From: Arachnopeziza araneosa
Taxonomy: Eukaryota > Ascomycota > Leotiomycetes > Helotiales > Arachnopezizaceae
Direction of reading: 5' to 3'
Assembly (NCBI GenBank): GCA_003988855.1
Contig: QYAI01000077.1
Span: 1 to 64,000, forward strand
Length of the DNA stretch: 64,000 nt
Shown here in pieces: positions 1-9,099 of this stretch (position 1 is the first letter of the stretch; every line of letters begins with the position of its first letter). The position numbers were made by a program, and so were the translations under genes. The notes beneath the pieces were generated by a model, which saw only the letters and a program-made list of their open reading frames with translations, made no database searches and was not told the origin of the DNA.

Positions 1-541
1 ATGTTATAGATGTCTTGCAAGCAAATCTGGTACTTCTTTGTCGTTGCGTCAAATAAGTCGAAGAAGTGTTTAAAAGTATCATAGTCTTCTGCAAACCACC
101 GATTCTTGTCGAGAGGAAAGGTAAACATTGATTTTAGGCTTGGCCACCGCTGCAAAAAGTGCTCAACCCAGTTCTTTCTAAGAGGTCGCTTTTGTAGGTT
201 TTCTCCTGGATCTTCAAGCAGCTCTTCTGCTATTTTATGAAGCTGGCAAACTCGTGCAGGTGAACCTCAGCTCTCTAGTTGCAAGCAAGATTCTTCGAGA
301 ACCTTCTCAAGAGCAGGCGATAATCGTTGCCGACTTACTGCAAAAGTCTTTCTCAAACTGCTACCCCTTATAACTCGACCTCGAAGCGTCTCTTATGGAA
401 CTCCATATTGCCTGCTTATCTTCCGAATAGAGGGCGGTTGTTGCTGTAGCTGGCGCAGTCTGTTGTATTCATCTACCGCTAAGTTAGTTCGATTTGCTGA
501 GCTAATTCAGGTGCTTTGCTAAGTTTTTTTGGCCTAGCCAT
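1..541 (-). pseudogene. pogo/Fot1-type transposase, N-terminal part (degenerate, runs off window)
   Basis: Reading the minus strand from the ATG at 541 gives a start MARPKKLSKAPELA. The frame then shifts and continues with DEYNRLRQLQQQPPSIRKI, RQYGVP and LRGRV, which is the psq-type helix-turn-helix of pogo/Fot1 transposases. A CENP-B-like second HTH follows (RKNWVEHFLQRWPSL) and a linker that ends in YQICLQDIYN at the window edge, just where the DDE catalytic domain normally begins. At least one frameshift near 480 and two in-frame stops (after RQYGVP and after LQLES) make this copy non-coding. It probably continues to the left of the window. The family call is firm; the subfamily (Fot1, Tigger-like, other pogo) is not resolved. 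Confidence 0.8.
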
Positions 542-648
542 ACTTAGAGCTGATATGCAAGACTAAGAGGAGCAATTTAAGGTATAAATCAATACAATTG
601 GACTATTATTGATGGAATTATCAAGGTTCTAAGTTCTAGCCAGGTTTT

Positions 649-1896
649 TTGCTTGGGTGTTTGTGCGGGGTGGGTGGTTGTCCGGTGAACCTGAGTACAA
701 GTGCGGGGTCAACTAAGCCGTGGCAGCTTCTTCTTTGTGACGGCCATACTACTCACGAACACCCTTCTTTTATACTAAAAGCAGCTGAACACCATATTGC
801 GGTCTTTACCTTTCTATCGCACGAAACGCACGCTTTGCAGCCTCTTGACGTAAAGGTATTCCGACCGTGGAAGCAAGCTTACCAAAGAGCTCTGCATCAT
901 GCGATCAGGGCTCTCGACTTCGAGTACTCGATTTCCTCCTTCTTTCGAGACCTTCCACAGATTCGAAAAGACGCGCTCCAGCAATATACTATAAAAATTG
1001 ACTTTATAGAGACTGGAATGTGGCCTGTCAATTCAAAAGCTGGTTTAAAAAAGAGGCGCGAATACAATGGAAGAAGGAGAGCATCCTAGCAGCGGCAGCA
1101 AGAGCAAATGCTTATTGAACCTACACTTCCACGACTGCCACGAACCTTCTTCGAAGTGAACGCGACTATAAATGAAGTTCTTGATAGAGGTGCAATTAGG
1201 CTAGCGAGCTCGCCATATCGAGAGCGCTTCGCTGACGCTTTAAAGGAAGTTAGAGGCCTTGTAGCAGGAGCAGCGCTAATGGAAGAAAGCCTTTCAAACC
1301 TCGAGGCGAAGCTCCACGCTGAATTATCACGAAAGCAAAGATCAAAGCGAAGGATACACAAAGGTGGAGCTATTAGCGTCGCTGCCGCTCGAGCAAAAAT
1401 AGAGCAGAAGAAGCAATTCGAAGCAGATGAAGCAGTTCGGAAAGCAAAGCGGCGAATCCAGACTGCAGTCAATAAAGTCAAGAATTCATACAAAGCTAGT
1501 GGTATTCAAGCTCGGAAGGATATGAAGAAGAATAGAAAGCTATATTGGCAAATGCGATACGCTGGCGAATTCGCAGATCCACTGCTTCTTGACGATATCT
1601 ACGAACCAGATCGAAATCCAACTCCTGCTGAACTCGAAGCTCTTAAGCCTTCTCCTGCGCTGTTGCAAGCTCTTATTGAGGCCCAAGCAGCTGTTCAGAG
1701 TGATAAAGGCTCTGATTCGAGCGTCTATATAGCTCCTTTAGAAGAAGATCATATTGATATTCTATCTGATTCGGAAGTAGAGCGGGGTACTAATATAAGC
1801 CAATTAGAGAGCGACGATGATTCTGATGCTAGTACCTCAATAGATTCTATGGCTTCAATTCAGAGAAATGCAGATTTCGTTAGTTTAGAGGTTTGA
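649..1896 (+). pseudogene. pogo/Fot1-type transposase, catalytic and C-terminal part (degenerate)
   Basis: One reading frame runs from about 700 to 1896, broken only by a TAG at 1087-1089. It carries the second part of a DDE_1 domain: WQLLLCDGHTTHEH contains the second catalytic Asp and the DGH motif, and THALQPLDVKVFRPWK contains the third Asp. The tail is long and charged (about 260 residues) with a basic coiled-coil segment and an acidic serine-rich end. The first catalytic Asp region and the HTH domains are missing on this strand, and there is no ATG in front of the frame (649 is TTG). The fragment sits head to head with the N-terminal fragment at 1-541 on the other strand. It could be part of the same rearranged element or of a second copy. 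Confidence 0.8.
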
Positions 1897-2416
1897 ATGA
1901 ATAAATTAAGTCACTTTATACTACTGTTTTTATATAAAGATACTTCGATTTTCAGTTTCCAGCCCTCACATTTGCTTTCGCCGCCCACAAGCGAAGCGCA
2001 GTCCCTCTCTCCCTCTCCCTCTCTCCCTCTCTCCCTCGCGACCGTCTATTACCTCGTAAAAACAACCTTTCCCAAGTTTTCTAATTTGATTGGACAAGGC
2101 AAGCGAAGTGGGTAGCTGCGTTGGAGATGTTTTGCACATTCGCGACAACTAACCTGAGGTACGTACACATCTCCTACTCCCTTATGAAGATAAGCAAGCA
2201 CATCCAAAATACTGTATATACTGGTCGATGACTAGAGAATTGAGTTTCTGACGTTAGACTCAAGCAAGTCACAAGCAAGACGCCAATACTTTCGCTTCCT
2301 CGTACGTCTACACCACGACAAGACATAATTTGAGACGAAGACTTTTAAGAGTATGTGACTGCTTTTGTTAAATATAACACCCTCTGATGAGAAATAGTAG
2401 TAATCATCTCAAAAGG
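1897..2416. other. Intergenic, CT-rich tract, no gene seen
   Basis: No supported gene. A pyrimidine-rich microsatellite of CCCTCT units lies at 2002-2037. The segment just before 2417 is the likely promoter and leader of the following gene. Confidence 0.6.
2002..2037. repeat. CT-rich microsatellite
   Basis: About 36 bases of repeated TCCCTCTC units directly downstream of the transposase remnant; all pyrimidine on the plus strand. Confidence 0.8.
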
Positions 2417-3302
2417 ATGGCAGCACAGATTTCCCCATCTGTTTTAGAGGTAAGCTTGCACCAACCTTCACATTCATTGCGCACACGTGATATCACCACT
2501 ACATCGCAGCGCACAACAGCTAATAATATATAAGGAACCCCTCAATACATCTAGAGCTATTTTTACTCCCTTCACTGGTTTCTCTTTCGACACCCCACCC
2601 AGTACCGACCCCAATAAAGTTGTTGAGAATATCATGGCTCAACAAGCCCTTGTCCGTGGCCAAATCATCTCCATGATCGAAACCCGAGCTAAAGCTCTAG
2701 TTTCTAAAGCTGAAGCTGATGTTGCAGCGCTTAGTCGCCATGTAAAAGTAGAAGAGGAAGAGGAAGAAAGAGGGCTCTATGCCGTTGAAGTCGATAAGAG
2801 AAAGCGGGAGAGCGATGAGCTAATCAAGCGGCTACGAGTCAAAATGAAGCCCAACAGTGACCCGAAAGAGTACATGTATAGGTCGGTCGTTAAATTTGCT
2901 CCCGAAGGTACGAATGGGAAAGATACAGATGGAGATATCAGTATGGATGATTCAACCTCTCTTTTCATGCCTCGTCGTCCTACCGCTCACCAAATCTGGA
3001 CACGTCTAGGTGTTGATCTGCAGGCTTTGACAGATCAAGGAGTGGCAGAGTTAGATGGTTATGATAAGCATGCAGAAAAGGTCCTGAGAGGACTGAGAGC
3101 AAGAAATGGAAACCCTCAACCAAATCCGGCCACGGCTGCACCTATATCTGGAATTTTGAAAAAGAGTACTAGCATGAATCAAGATCCGAATATTAACGCG
3201 AGGAGGACGAGTACGGGGATGCCTGTCTCATTCAGTCCAATGGGCCCACCCGAGAGGAGGAGGGAGAGTTTTGAAGAGTTGATTAGGAGAGGGAGCAGAT
3301 GA
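2417..3302 (+). CDS. Hypothetical protein with N-terminal helical/coiled-coil region
   Basis: Exons 2417-2449 and 2520-3302 give 271 residues. The intron 2450-2519 starts GTAAGC and ends ACAG; joining keeps the frame (MAAQISPSVLE then LIIYKEPLN). I do not recognise the family. Residues about 35-110 are charged and likely helical, with an acidic EEEEEE run followed by KRKRESDELIKRLRVKMKP. A conserved-looking block RRPTAHQIWTRLGVDLQAL follows at about 165-185. The last 70 residues are polar and low in complexity and end in RRRESFEELIRRGSR. There is no signal peptide or membrane segment. It could be a small structural subunit of a nuclear or cytoskeletal complex, but that is speculation. A 5' open frame without the first exon starts at GTG and is not credible as a start. 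Confidence 0.7.
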
Positions 3303-3846
3303 TTCTATCACTGTCATTTTCAACTATGCGATCTTCAATTACATTTGTAGTTATTCAGCCGAAGTTTCTTCGGCTAGGAACTGCTTTGATAACTAGGGAA
3401 ACGAGAAATATGTTTTCAAGCTTCTAGCCATCACTTGATCCTATTTCCCTTCCCGATCTCACAGAAAACACTAAACCATGCCTTTAAGTGGTTACGATTC
3501 TTCTAAGCCTAGATTTAACCTCTTTTCTTAACAAAGGGTCCCGCCTCGTTGCACTTCATAGAGCAACTCACATTGGTTCTCAATCTATCCAGTAGCCTCT
3601 GTGTTCAAGTTCTTACACCTAACCTTACTTAGGTCATGATTTTTCACAAGTAGCTAGCTAATCCCAGAGAAGGCTTCATCATAAAGGCGAACCAAAAGTA
3701 ACTTTGAAAAAATCTTCACCCAGAACATCCGATCCATCTCACAAACTAGGTTAGTCAGTTACTCTTACCTCTAGACCAGACTCGGATAAGCGAGAAATCA
3801 CACACCTCTCTATCTGCCTATCCAGCATGAAAAAGGTGAAAAAGGT
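3303..3846. other. Intergenic, nothing recognised
   Basis: No open frame of note and no RNA gene seen before the A-run at 3847. Confidence 0.5.
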
Positions 3847-3858
3847 AAAAAAAAAAAA
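3847..3858 (-). terminator. Candidate Pol III terminator for the tRNA-Phe gene
   Basis: Twelve consecutive A on the plus strand, that is T12 on the minus strand, 42 nt downstream of the tRNA 3' end at 3900. A run of four or more T is the usual Pol III stop. The distance is greater than typical, so read-through to here would give a long trailer. Confidence 0.45.
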
Positions 3859-3899
3859 GTGTGTCCACATAATCGGAGTGGGCTCCAATTCGCAGAGTT

Positions 3900-4048
3900 T
3901 GCGGCTTCTGTGGATCGAACACAGTGCCTTTAGATTTCAGGTCTGAAGTTGGCTTCAGTCTAACGCTCTCCCAACTACCACTCACATCAGTTCATGAAAG
4001 AAAGTAAGCATCTCAAGACAACAGGAATCTTACGTGAGCTAAAGCCGC
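3900..4048 (-). tRNA. tRNA-Phe(GAA) gene with two interruptions
   Basis: The 5' half lies at 4048-4035 (acceptor GCGGCTT, then TA, D-stem GCTC, A). After 59 unrelated bases (3976-4034) the gene resumes at 3975 with GTTGGGA and GAGC. The anticodon stem TTAGA pairs with TCTAA around a loop with GAA as anticodon. A 17-nt intron (3936-3952) sits right after position 37, the canonical place, and contains TTCAG able to pair with the anticodon region. The T-arm is CTGTG, TTCGATC, CACAG. The 3' acceptor AAGCCGC pairs all seven bases of the 5' acceptor, followed by discriminator A at 3900. With both interruptions removed every stem is perfect, so the gene is not visibly decayed. Whether the RNA is made and processed is unknown, because the insert also splits the box A promoter. 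A very recent insertion into a dying copy is the alternative. Confidence 0.85.
3976..4034 (-). other. 59-nt intron-like insert in the tRNA-Phe D-loop
   Basis: The insert separates tRNA nucleotides A14 and G15. Taken with GT/AG ends (3975-4033) it begins GTAAGA and ends GTGGTAG. It carries a pyrimidine-rich TTTCTTTC stretch and a CTGAT branch-like site about 12 nt before the AG. Its length matches the 45-60 nt spliceosomal introns of neighbouring genes. GT-AG excision would leave C at position 15 (R in normal tRNAs), whereas excision one base earlier (CGTA...GGTA) restores the canonical G15. No obvious target-site duplication or terminal inverted repeat is seen. Confidence 0.75.
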
Positions 4049-4957
4049 CTTTTGATTGGTTGATGCGCCAATTGACTTATTTAAATATATCAAGACGGTA
4101 TAGAAGCTGGTTGCCGGTTGAGACGGGGCTATCATTGGTTCAATTATCGGAGCGGATTTTCTCGGCTGTGGAAAGGGAAGGAGAGGCGATTTTTGCGGAA
4201 TAAAAAGATACTTGAGCAGCAAGCTGCGAGCGAAGAGGAGGATAACAACTAGGAGATGGTTGAAATTCGCCTCATCTCGTCCCTATTGACTCTTGTGGCA
4301 AGCACACAAAGAACTAGATTTCCCGTCCTCACGAAAAATATTCTTCACCTCGGCCCCAAGCACAAGTCGATTACGCATTTGCTACCCATCTTATAAAGTA
4401 TGGATTCTACCTCTCCCTACATGATGGTAAGTAACCAAACGATGCTGGCTGTTCACAAATTTCCTCTTCCTTGCTTCACACCACCAGCATCCTTTCTTCA
4501 TGTCAACTTTTCATGTATTGGATCCTTATCGATAGAATGCTCAGTTGTCTCTGAATTTACAAGTGTGTTCTGAATTTATCTGTATTTCATTTACGCTATT
4601 ATTACATGATTTTAAAATGAATTCAATCAAGAACTAAAATACGTATGTGAGAAGGTGGTCAAGTCTTATGACAACACGCCTCCAGATGCAGTCATAACAT
4701 CATAATATTCGTGTCTAGTTATCCACAGACGGACGCACAAGCTTTTCCTATCAACTTTTCGTTCAATACTATGCCTATCCCATCCCACGGGATATAATAT
4801 GCATAACAAACCAGCACGCCAGTACCAATGCATGCACCTTTCCCTCATAGGATGCGAGCCGCTTTTCTGAACGCCATATAACACGCCTATTAAAAGTCAT
4901 AAACAAGCACCCTCCCTAGTTTCTCCCTCTGAAGTTCTACGCGCTCGGGCTAGCCAT
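4049..4957. other. Intergenic, including 3' flank of BYR4, no gene seen
   Basis: Small open frames only, without ATG-initiated or family-like protein. Convergent position relative to the minus-strand gene that ends at 4958. Confidence 0.5.
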
Positions 4958-7900
4958 CTACAATTCATTGACGACCTCTCGGATGCTCCATCTCCAGTCA
5001 TCAGATCCTCTATCAATGGCAAGACCAACCCACTTGTCACATTTTCGTCTCCACCTATCTTCCTCTTCGCGTTGACGCTTCACAAACTCTGGCCCAACGT
5101 CAAATTCCTCTCCAACAAGCCACTCATCCTTCAAACCACTGGCACCGTCACTCTTTCTGCCACCAACTTCTTCTTCTTCTGCCTTGGAGTGGGTATCCTC
5201 AAGGTCAGGAACATCCTTGAAGACATCCTCTTCTTCATCAAAGGCATCGAACCCATCCATAGTATCGCCTGCCTCGCTGGATTTCCTCTGGTTTTGGGAA
5301 GGCATCTTGAGCCAGCACATTCGTTGTGGGTCAAACACCATACCACCAACTACTTGTACGTTTTGGCTGGAGTTGACATTCTGGATGAGAGCAGGACGGG
5401 GAGTCGAATTCTCCTTCTCGCGATAGACCTGATGGTTGTCTTTTTGAGCAAATGATGGAACGGACCCGGTTGATGGCGAAGAGGCAGGGGCATCAAAGGG
5501 AGATAAATCGAAATCATTACCCTCCCAGCGATAGGTAGCAGGATTGTAATACATTCCCTTCACAGCTACGAGGAGTTGAGTTAGCTTGTACAAAGCAGGC
5601 AAAACTGGAGGCTTACATTTAGCGTTGTTCAAATTGCCGAGGGGCTTGATCAACTGAGGCTTCTGAGGAGGACCTTTGTTCTTCTTTGGCTTTGAAGGCT
5701 GTGCATGAACGGCACTAAGACCAGTTGTAGCTGCAACCTTTGACTTCCATTGGTTTGTAAGTGTCGCTAGTGGGCCTCCTTGAGCTGAAGGGGCACGTTG
5801 TGCAATAGATTGCTCTCTAGCCATGCGGCTAGCAGTCGTGTCACGCGCAAATCGAGGTAATTCATCTCTGGGTTTCATTGGGCTGTATGGTGTAAGAGGG
5901 GCAGGAGTGTTGGTACGGGATGGAAGAATTTCTTGATGAATCTTATTGCGCAAAGCTGATTGCTTAGGCGGGCCACGGCCAATGGGTTCTTTGACGAAGC
6001 GCTGTTCGGAATCTCGAGATGTTGGCAAGTCATCGAAACCATCTAGTTCAAAGCCGTCACCAAAATGTCTTCGTCGGACAGGCTTAGTCATCTGTCGCTT
6101 TGGAGCAGCTTCACGAGCCAGTACTTCAGCACCCCTCCGGCGAGGGCTGGGGGACCTGTTGGTTGATCTCGAGACAGTCCGAGAAGATGGGCGAAACTCT
6201 AAACTGGTATTGGAGGATTCGGAATCATGGCGGCGGAAATGTCGAGATGTTTTTATTGTGACATGGTGTGATTGAGACCCAGAGGCCCCCGCTGGCAAGA
6301 ATGGAAGGGGATTCTTTCTTGCGTGAGAGAGGCTTGATTCGGCGCCAGAACGATCCCGCTCCACGGGAGTCTTAGGCCGAGATATCATATTTGGTCTACT
6401 GCCATCTGTACGAGACGGTGGTCTCTCGTAACGGGACCCAATTTGCTTAGCGGGCGATTGAGGATATGATCGCATTGTTGGCATGGACCGCTTAAGCTTG
6501 AGCAATTGAGCGTTGGTCGTTGTCGGTTCATTGCGAAGGGCGGTGATTGAGGATTTAGATGCTAGTTCCCGTCGGCGTGGCGTTGAAGGGGGTAATGAGT
6601 GCACTGAAGACGGTGTAGTGGGCGTTGCTACACTCGTAACGGAAGAATGTGATGAATGGCCACCAAGTCGGGATTGTGATCTACGGTTGCGGTTTACGAT
6701 AGGTCCACCACTTTCAGAGACCGGTTCGAGAGAGGATGGAACTCGATCATGTCCAAGTGGACGAGGAAGGCGCGATGCCGAGGAAGATGGGGTCGGTTTG
6801 TTGGTAAATGTGAGCGAAACTGCGGTTTTTGGTCGAGCTGGACTTGTCTGGCGAGCGGTTTTCAGTTTGATGTTACGATTCAGTGTCAATTTTCCTGAAT
6901 CAAAAACGTCTCCATCACCTATTTCAAGGCCCGACAAAAAGTCTTCTTTGGCTTCGACACGCTTGAAAACTTGCTTTTCGGTTGCCTGGTGATCTGGTGA
7001 TCTTTCTTGTTGCCTTCTCTTGAGGATATCGTCGAAGGGGATGGGGTGATCGGGGAGAACCAATCCATCGAGGCCTTCATCCTCGCTCTCAACGGTCAAT
7101 GAGCTGGAGACACTCGGACTAAGGGCAGAGATCTCAGAGCTTCGATTCGATCGGCCGTCTCTTCTAGTTCCACCATGTCTTGTGCCTAGGCTTCCACCCT
7201 CACCCCACTCATCAATATCCTCGTTAAGGTTGGCAGGTGTCTTGGGAATATCCTTTCGAGCAGATAGACGCAGTGGTTCACTGTTAGCAGGGAAGTGGAA
7301 ATCAGATTCAAAATCATCTTCAGGGTCCGCAACCTTCTCTCCCTTCTGTGGAGTTGGCGGTGTAATAAGCGGTGGAAGCTTGGGTATTTGGCGGTTTTTG
7401 ACAACTTTGATAGTTTCAGTCCCATCTCCAAAGAAATCGTCGTCTTCCTCATCCCGATATCGATCCAGAAGAAAATTGGACGACGCAGGTTTAGGCCTGA
7501 GCTCAGGTTTTGAGCTCAGACTGAACTTCGGTGCAGGCCGAAGCTGCCGAACAGGGCTTATCTGTGTTGATGTAGGACCGCTAACCTGTCTCAAGGCGTC
7601 TGGGAAGTTCGCTTCGTCTTGTCTTTTAATCTTTAAACCGCCTTCGCCAGGTAGCTCAAGATCTCCATCGTCCCAGTCATCCTGTATCATCTTCTTTATC
7701 TTCCTGCCACCAAGTCTCTTGATCGTCCCACCCATCAACGCAGACGCAGGTACATTTTGCGGAATTGGTATACCAGCTCGTTTTGCAGTCGCGATAGCAT
7801 CGCTGGTCGACCGTTCATCATCTCCAGGCACAAGAACTTGTTTCTCCTCGTCGCCGTGGTTAGAGTCTCTATCAGATCGCATCGACATACGAGAGGATAT

Positions 7901-8047
7901 TGAGTCTCGGAGATTTGATGTCGCGGTAGTTGCAAGAGACGCGCTGCGAAAGGTGAAATCGTCACCTTCAATATCGAGATCGTCATCCCAACTCTCTATG
8001 GGCTCCTCCACTACCGCCTTTCGCGGTTTCAATGTCAATTGATTCAT
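4958..8047 (-). CDS. BYR4: Byr4/Bfa1-type subunit of the septation/mitotic-exit two-component GAP
   Basis: Exons 8047-5617 and 5565-4958 give 1012 residues. The intron 5566-5616 is 51 nt (GTAAGC to GTAG, branch GCTAAC). It has no stop and a length divisible by three, so an unspliced model is easily mistaken for coding. The start is the ATG at 8047; the open frame extends upstream to 8083 only through a TTG. The N-terminus has the family hallmark ESWDDDLDIEGDDF (residues about 18-31), followed by KRLGGRKIKKMIQDDWDDD-like acidic motifs near 125. A long disordered Ser/Arg/Pro-rich middle follows, with a conserved C-terminal block around GMYYNPATYRWEGN and MVFDPQRMCWLKMP. Byr4/Bfa1 acts at spindle pole bodies with the Cdc16/Bub2 TBC protein to hold the Spg1/Tem1 GTPase inactive until cytokinesis. 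The sequence has no catalytic GAP domain, as expected for this subunit. Confidence 0.9.
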   Translation of the reverse strand: MNQLTLKPRKAVVEEPIESWDDDLDIEGDDFTFRSASLATTATSNLRDSISSRMSMRSDRDSNHGDEEKQVLVPGDDERSTSDAIATAKRAGIPIPQNVPASALMGGTIKRLGGRKIKKMIQDDWDDGDLELPGEGGLKIKRQDEANFPDALRQVSGPTSTQISPVRQLRPAPKFSLSSKPELRPKPASSNFLLDRYRDEEDDDFFGDGTETIKVVKNRQIPKLPPLITPPTPQKGEKVADPEDDFESDFHFPANSEPLRLSARKDIPKTPANLNEDIDEWGEGGSLGTRHGGTRRDGRSNRSSEISALSPSVSSSLTVESEDEGLDGLVLPDHPIPFDDILKRRQQERSPDHQATEKQVFKRVEAKEDFLSGLEIGDGDVFDSGKLTLNRNIKLKTARQTSPARPKTAVSLTFTNKPTPSSSASRLPRPLGHDRVPSSLEPVSESGGPIVNRNRRSQSRLGGHSSHSSVTSVATPTTPSSVHSLPPSTPRRRELASKSSITALRNEPTTTNAQLLKLKRSMPTMRSYPQSPAKQIGSRYERPPSRTDGSRPNMISRPKTPVERDRSGAESSLSHARKNPLPFLPAGASGSQSHHVTIKTSRHFRRHDSESSNTSLEFRPSSRTVSRSTNRSPSPRRRGAEVLAREAAPKRQMTKPVRRRHFGDGFELDGFDDLPTSRDSEQRFVKEPIGRGPPKQSALRNKIHQEILPSRTNTPAPLTPYSPMKPRDELPRFARDTTASRMAREQSIAQRAPSAQGGPLATLTNQWKSKVAATTGLSAVHAQPSKPKKNKGPPQKPQLIKPLGNLNNAKCKPPVLPALYKLTQLLVAVKGMYYNPATYRWEGNDFDLSPFDAPASSPSTGSVPSFAQKDNHQVYREKENSTPRPALIQNVNSSQNVQVVGGMVFDPQRMCWLKMPSQNQRKSSEAGDTMDGFDAFDEEEDVFKDVPDLEDTHSKAEEEEVGGRKSDGASGLKDEWLVGEEFDVGPEFVKRQREEEDRWRRKCDKWVGLAIDRGSDDWRWSIREVVNEL

Positions 8048-9099
8048 TTTATGTGCGATTTGTTGTTTCGAAAGGGAGGGCAATGCTTAAACTCAGTCGC
8101 GCTGCTGTTCCCAAAGCTCAGTCGAGGAACCTAGGAAAACTCTTACACGGCGCAGAACATTGGTCGCACAGTTACAGAGGTTGTAAACTCATTGCTCTGA
8201 GTGTCGGTAGAATTAAGATGTATTAGTACAGTGGGTGCAGATCCGCGTAGTCGCAAGGTTTGGTGTTTGATGCGTTGAAGCTTGAGCTTCTATTTGTTGA
8301 GTCGTATCAAGCTATCGATTGCGATTGTCGGTTGATAGCGGCCACGATCGCGCTTTCCACCTGTCGCCTTCGCAAGCACAATCTGTCGTGATGTTTGAGC
8401 TGCGTCGCGAACAGCTTTGTGTGACGCAGAGGTAATATCGGTCGCGAAGCTCAGGAAGCTGGTTGCTGGTGTGTTGTGCGGTGTGGGTTGCTTTGTTGGA
8501 TGGCTGGTCGTTCGTTGAAGGTGGCTGGACGTTCAATATGGCTTAGAGGGGCGTGCGTTTATCCACAGTCTAACCACACATCACTCTGGAAGACCTCTCC
8601 CGATGATTGCTGAACATCTCGGGAGCAAAATCAAGCCGGCAGTTGGGAATCTTTCACTATTTTCTATCCAAAGGGTGCACCTCCAAGTTGAATTGATTTC
8701 TATTTCTGCGCGGGTCTTCATTCTGCAACCCTGGCGGCTTGTCTTCTTCCAAATGATTGCTGCCTTATGACCTGAACAGTCCAAAGGCCGTTGATGCCTG
8801 AAAACTGTTGTTAAACCCACGGGGGCAATTTGCTAGAACGCGACTGTTAGAAGCGCGTCTGAACGTGTCATTTTCGTGTTTTGCTGCCTGCTCACCATCA
8901 ACTTTCTACAAGAAACTCAGTGCCGGTAGACGAGATTAATATCACCAGGTCAGTATGGGCAAGATCCAAGATCCCAAATCTTAAGACTTGAGATCCTCCT
9001 TCCTCCAATCTTGGTTGTTTCAGAAGTCGTATAAAATCTCGGCTCCACGACCTGACACGCTTCAGCAGACGTCGAGGCTCAATCACGGCCGGGCAAGCC
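8048..9099. promoter_or_regulatory. Divergent intergenic region BYR4 / XRCC4-like
   Basis: About 1.05 kb between two divergent starts; it must hold both promoters. Only short unsupported open frames. No repeat or RNA gene recognised. Confidence 0.5.

Noticed and set aside
3994..4203. 69-codon ATG open frame on the plus strand
   Set aside because: It overlaps the antisense of the tRNA-Phe gene and its translation has no family-like content.
7182..8042. 286-codon plus-strand open frame antisense to BYR4
   Set aside because: Shadow of the conserved minus-strand protein; Ser-rich because the coding strand is Arg/Asp-rich.
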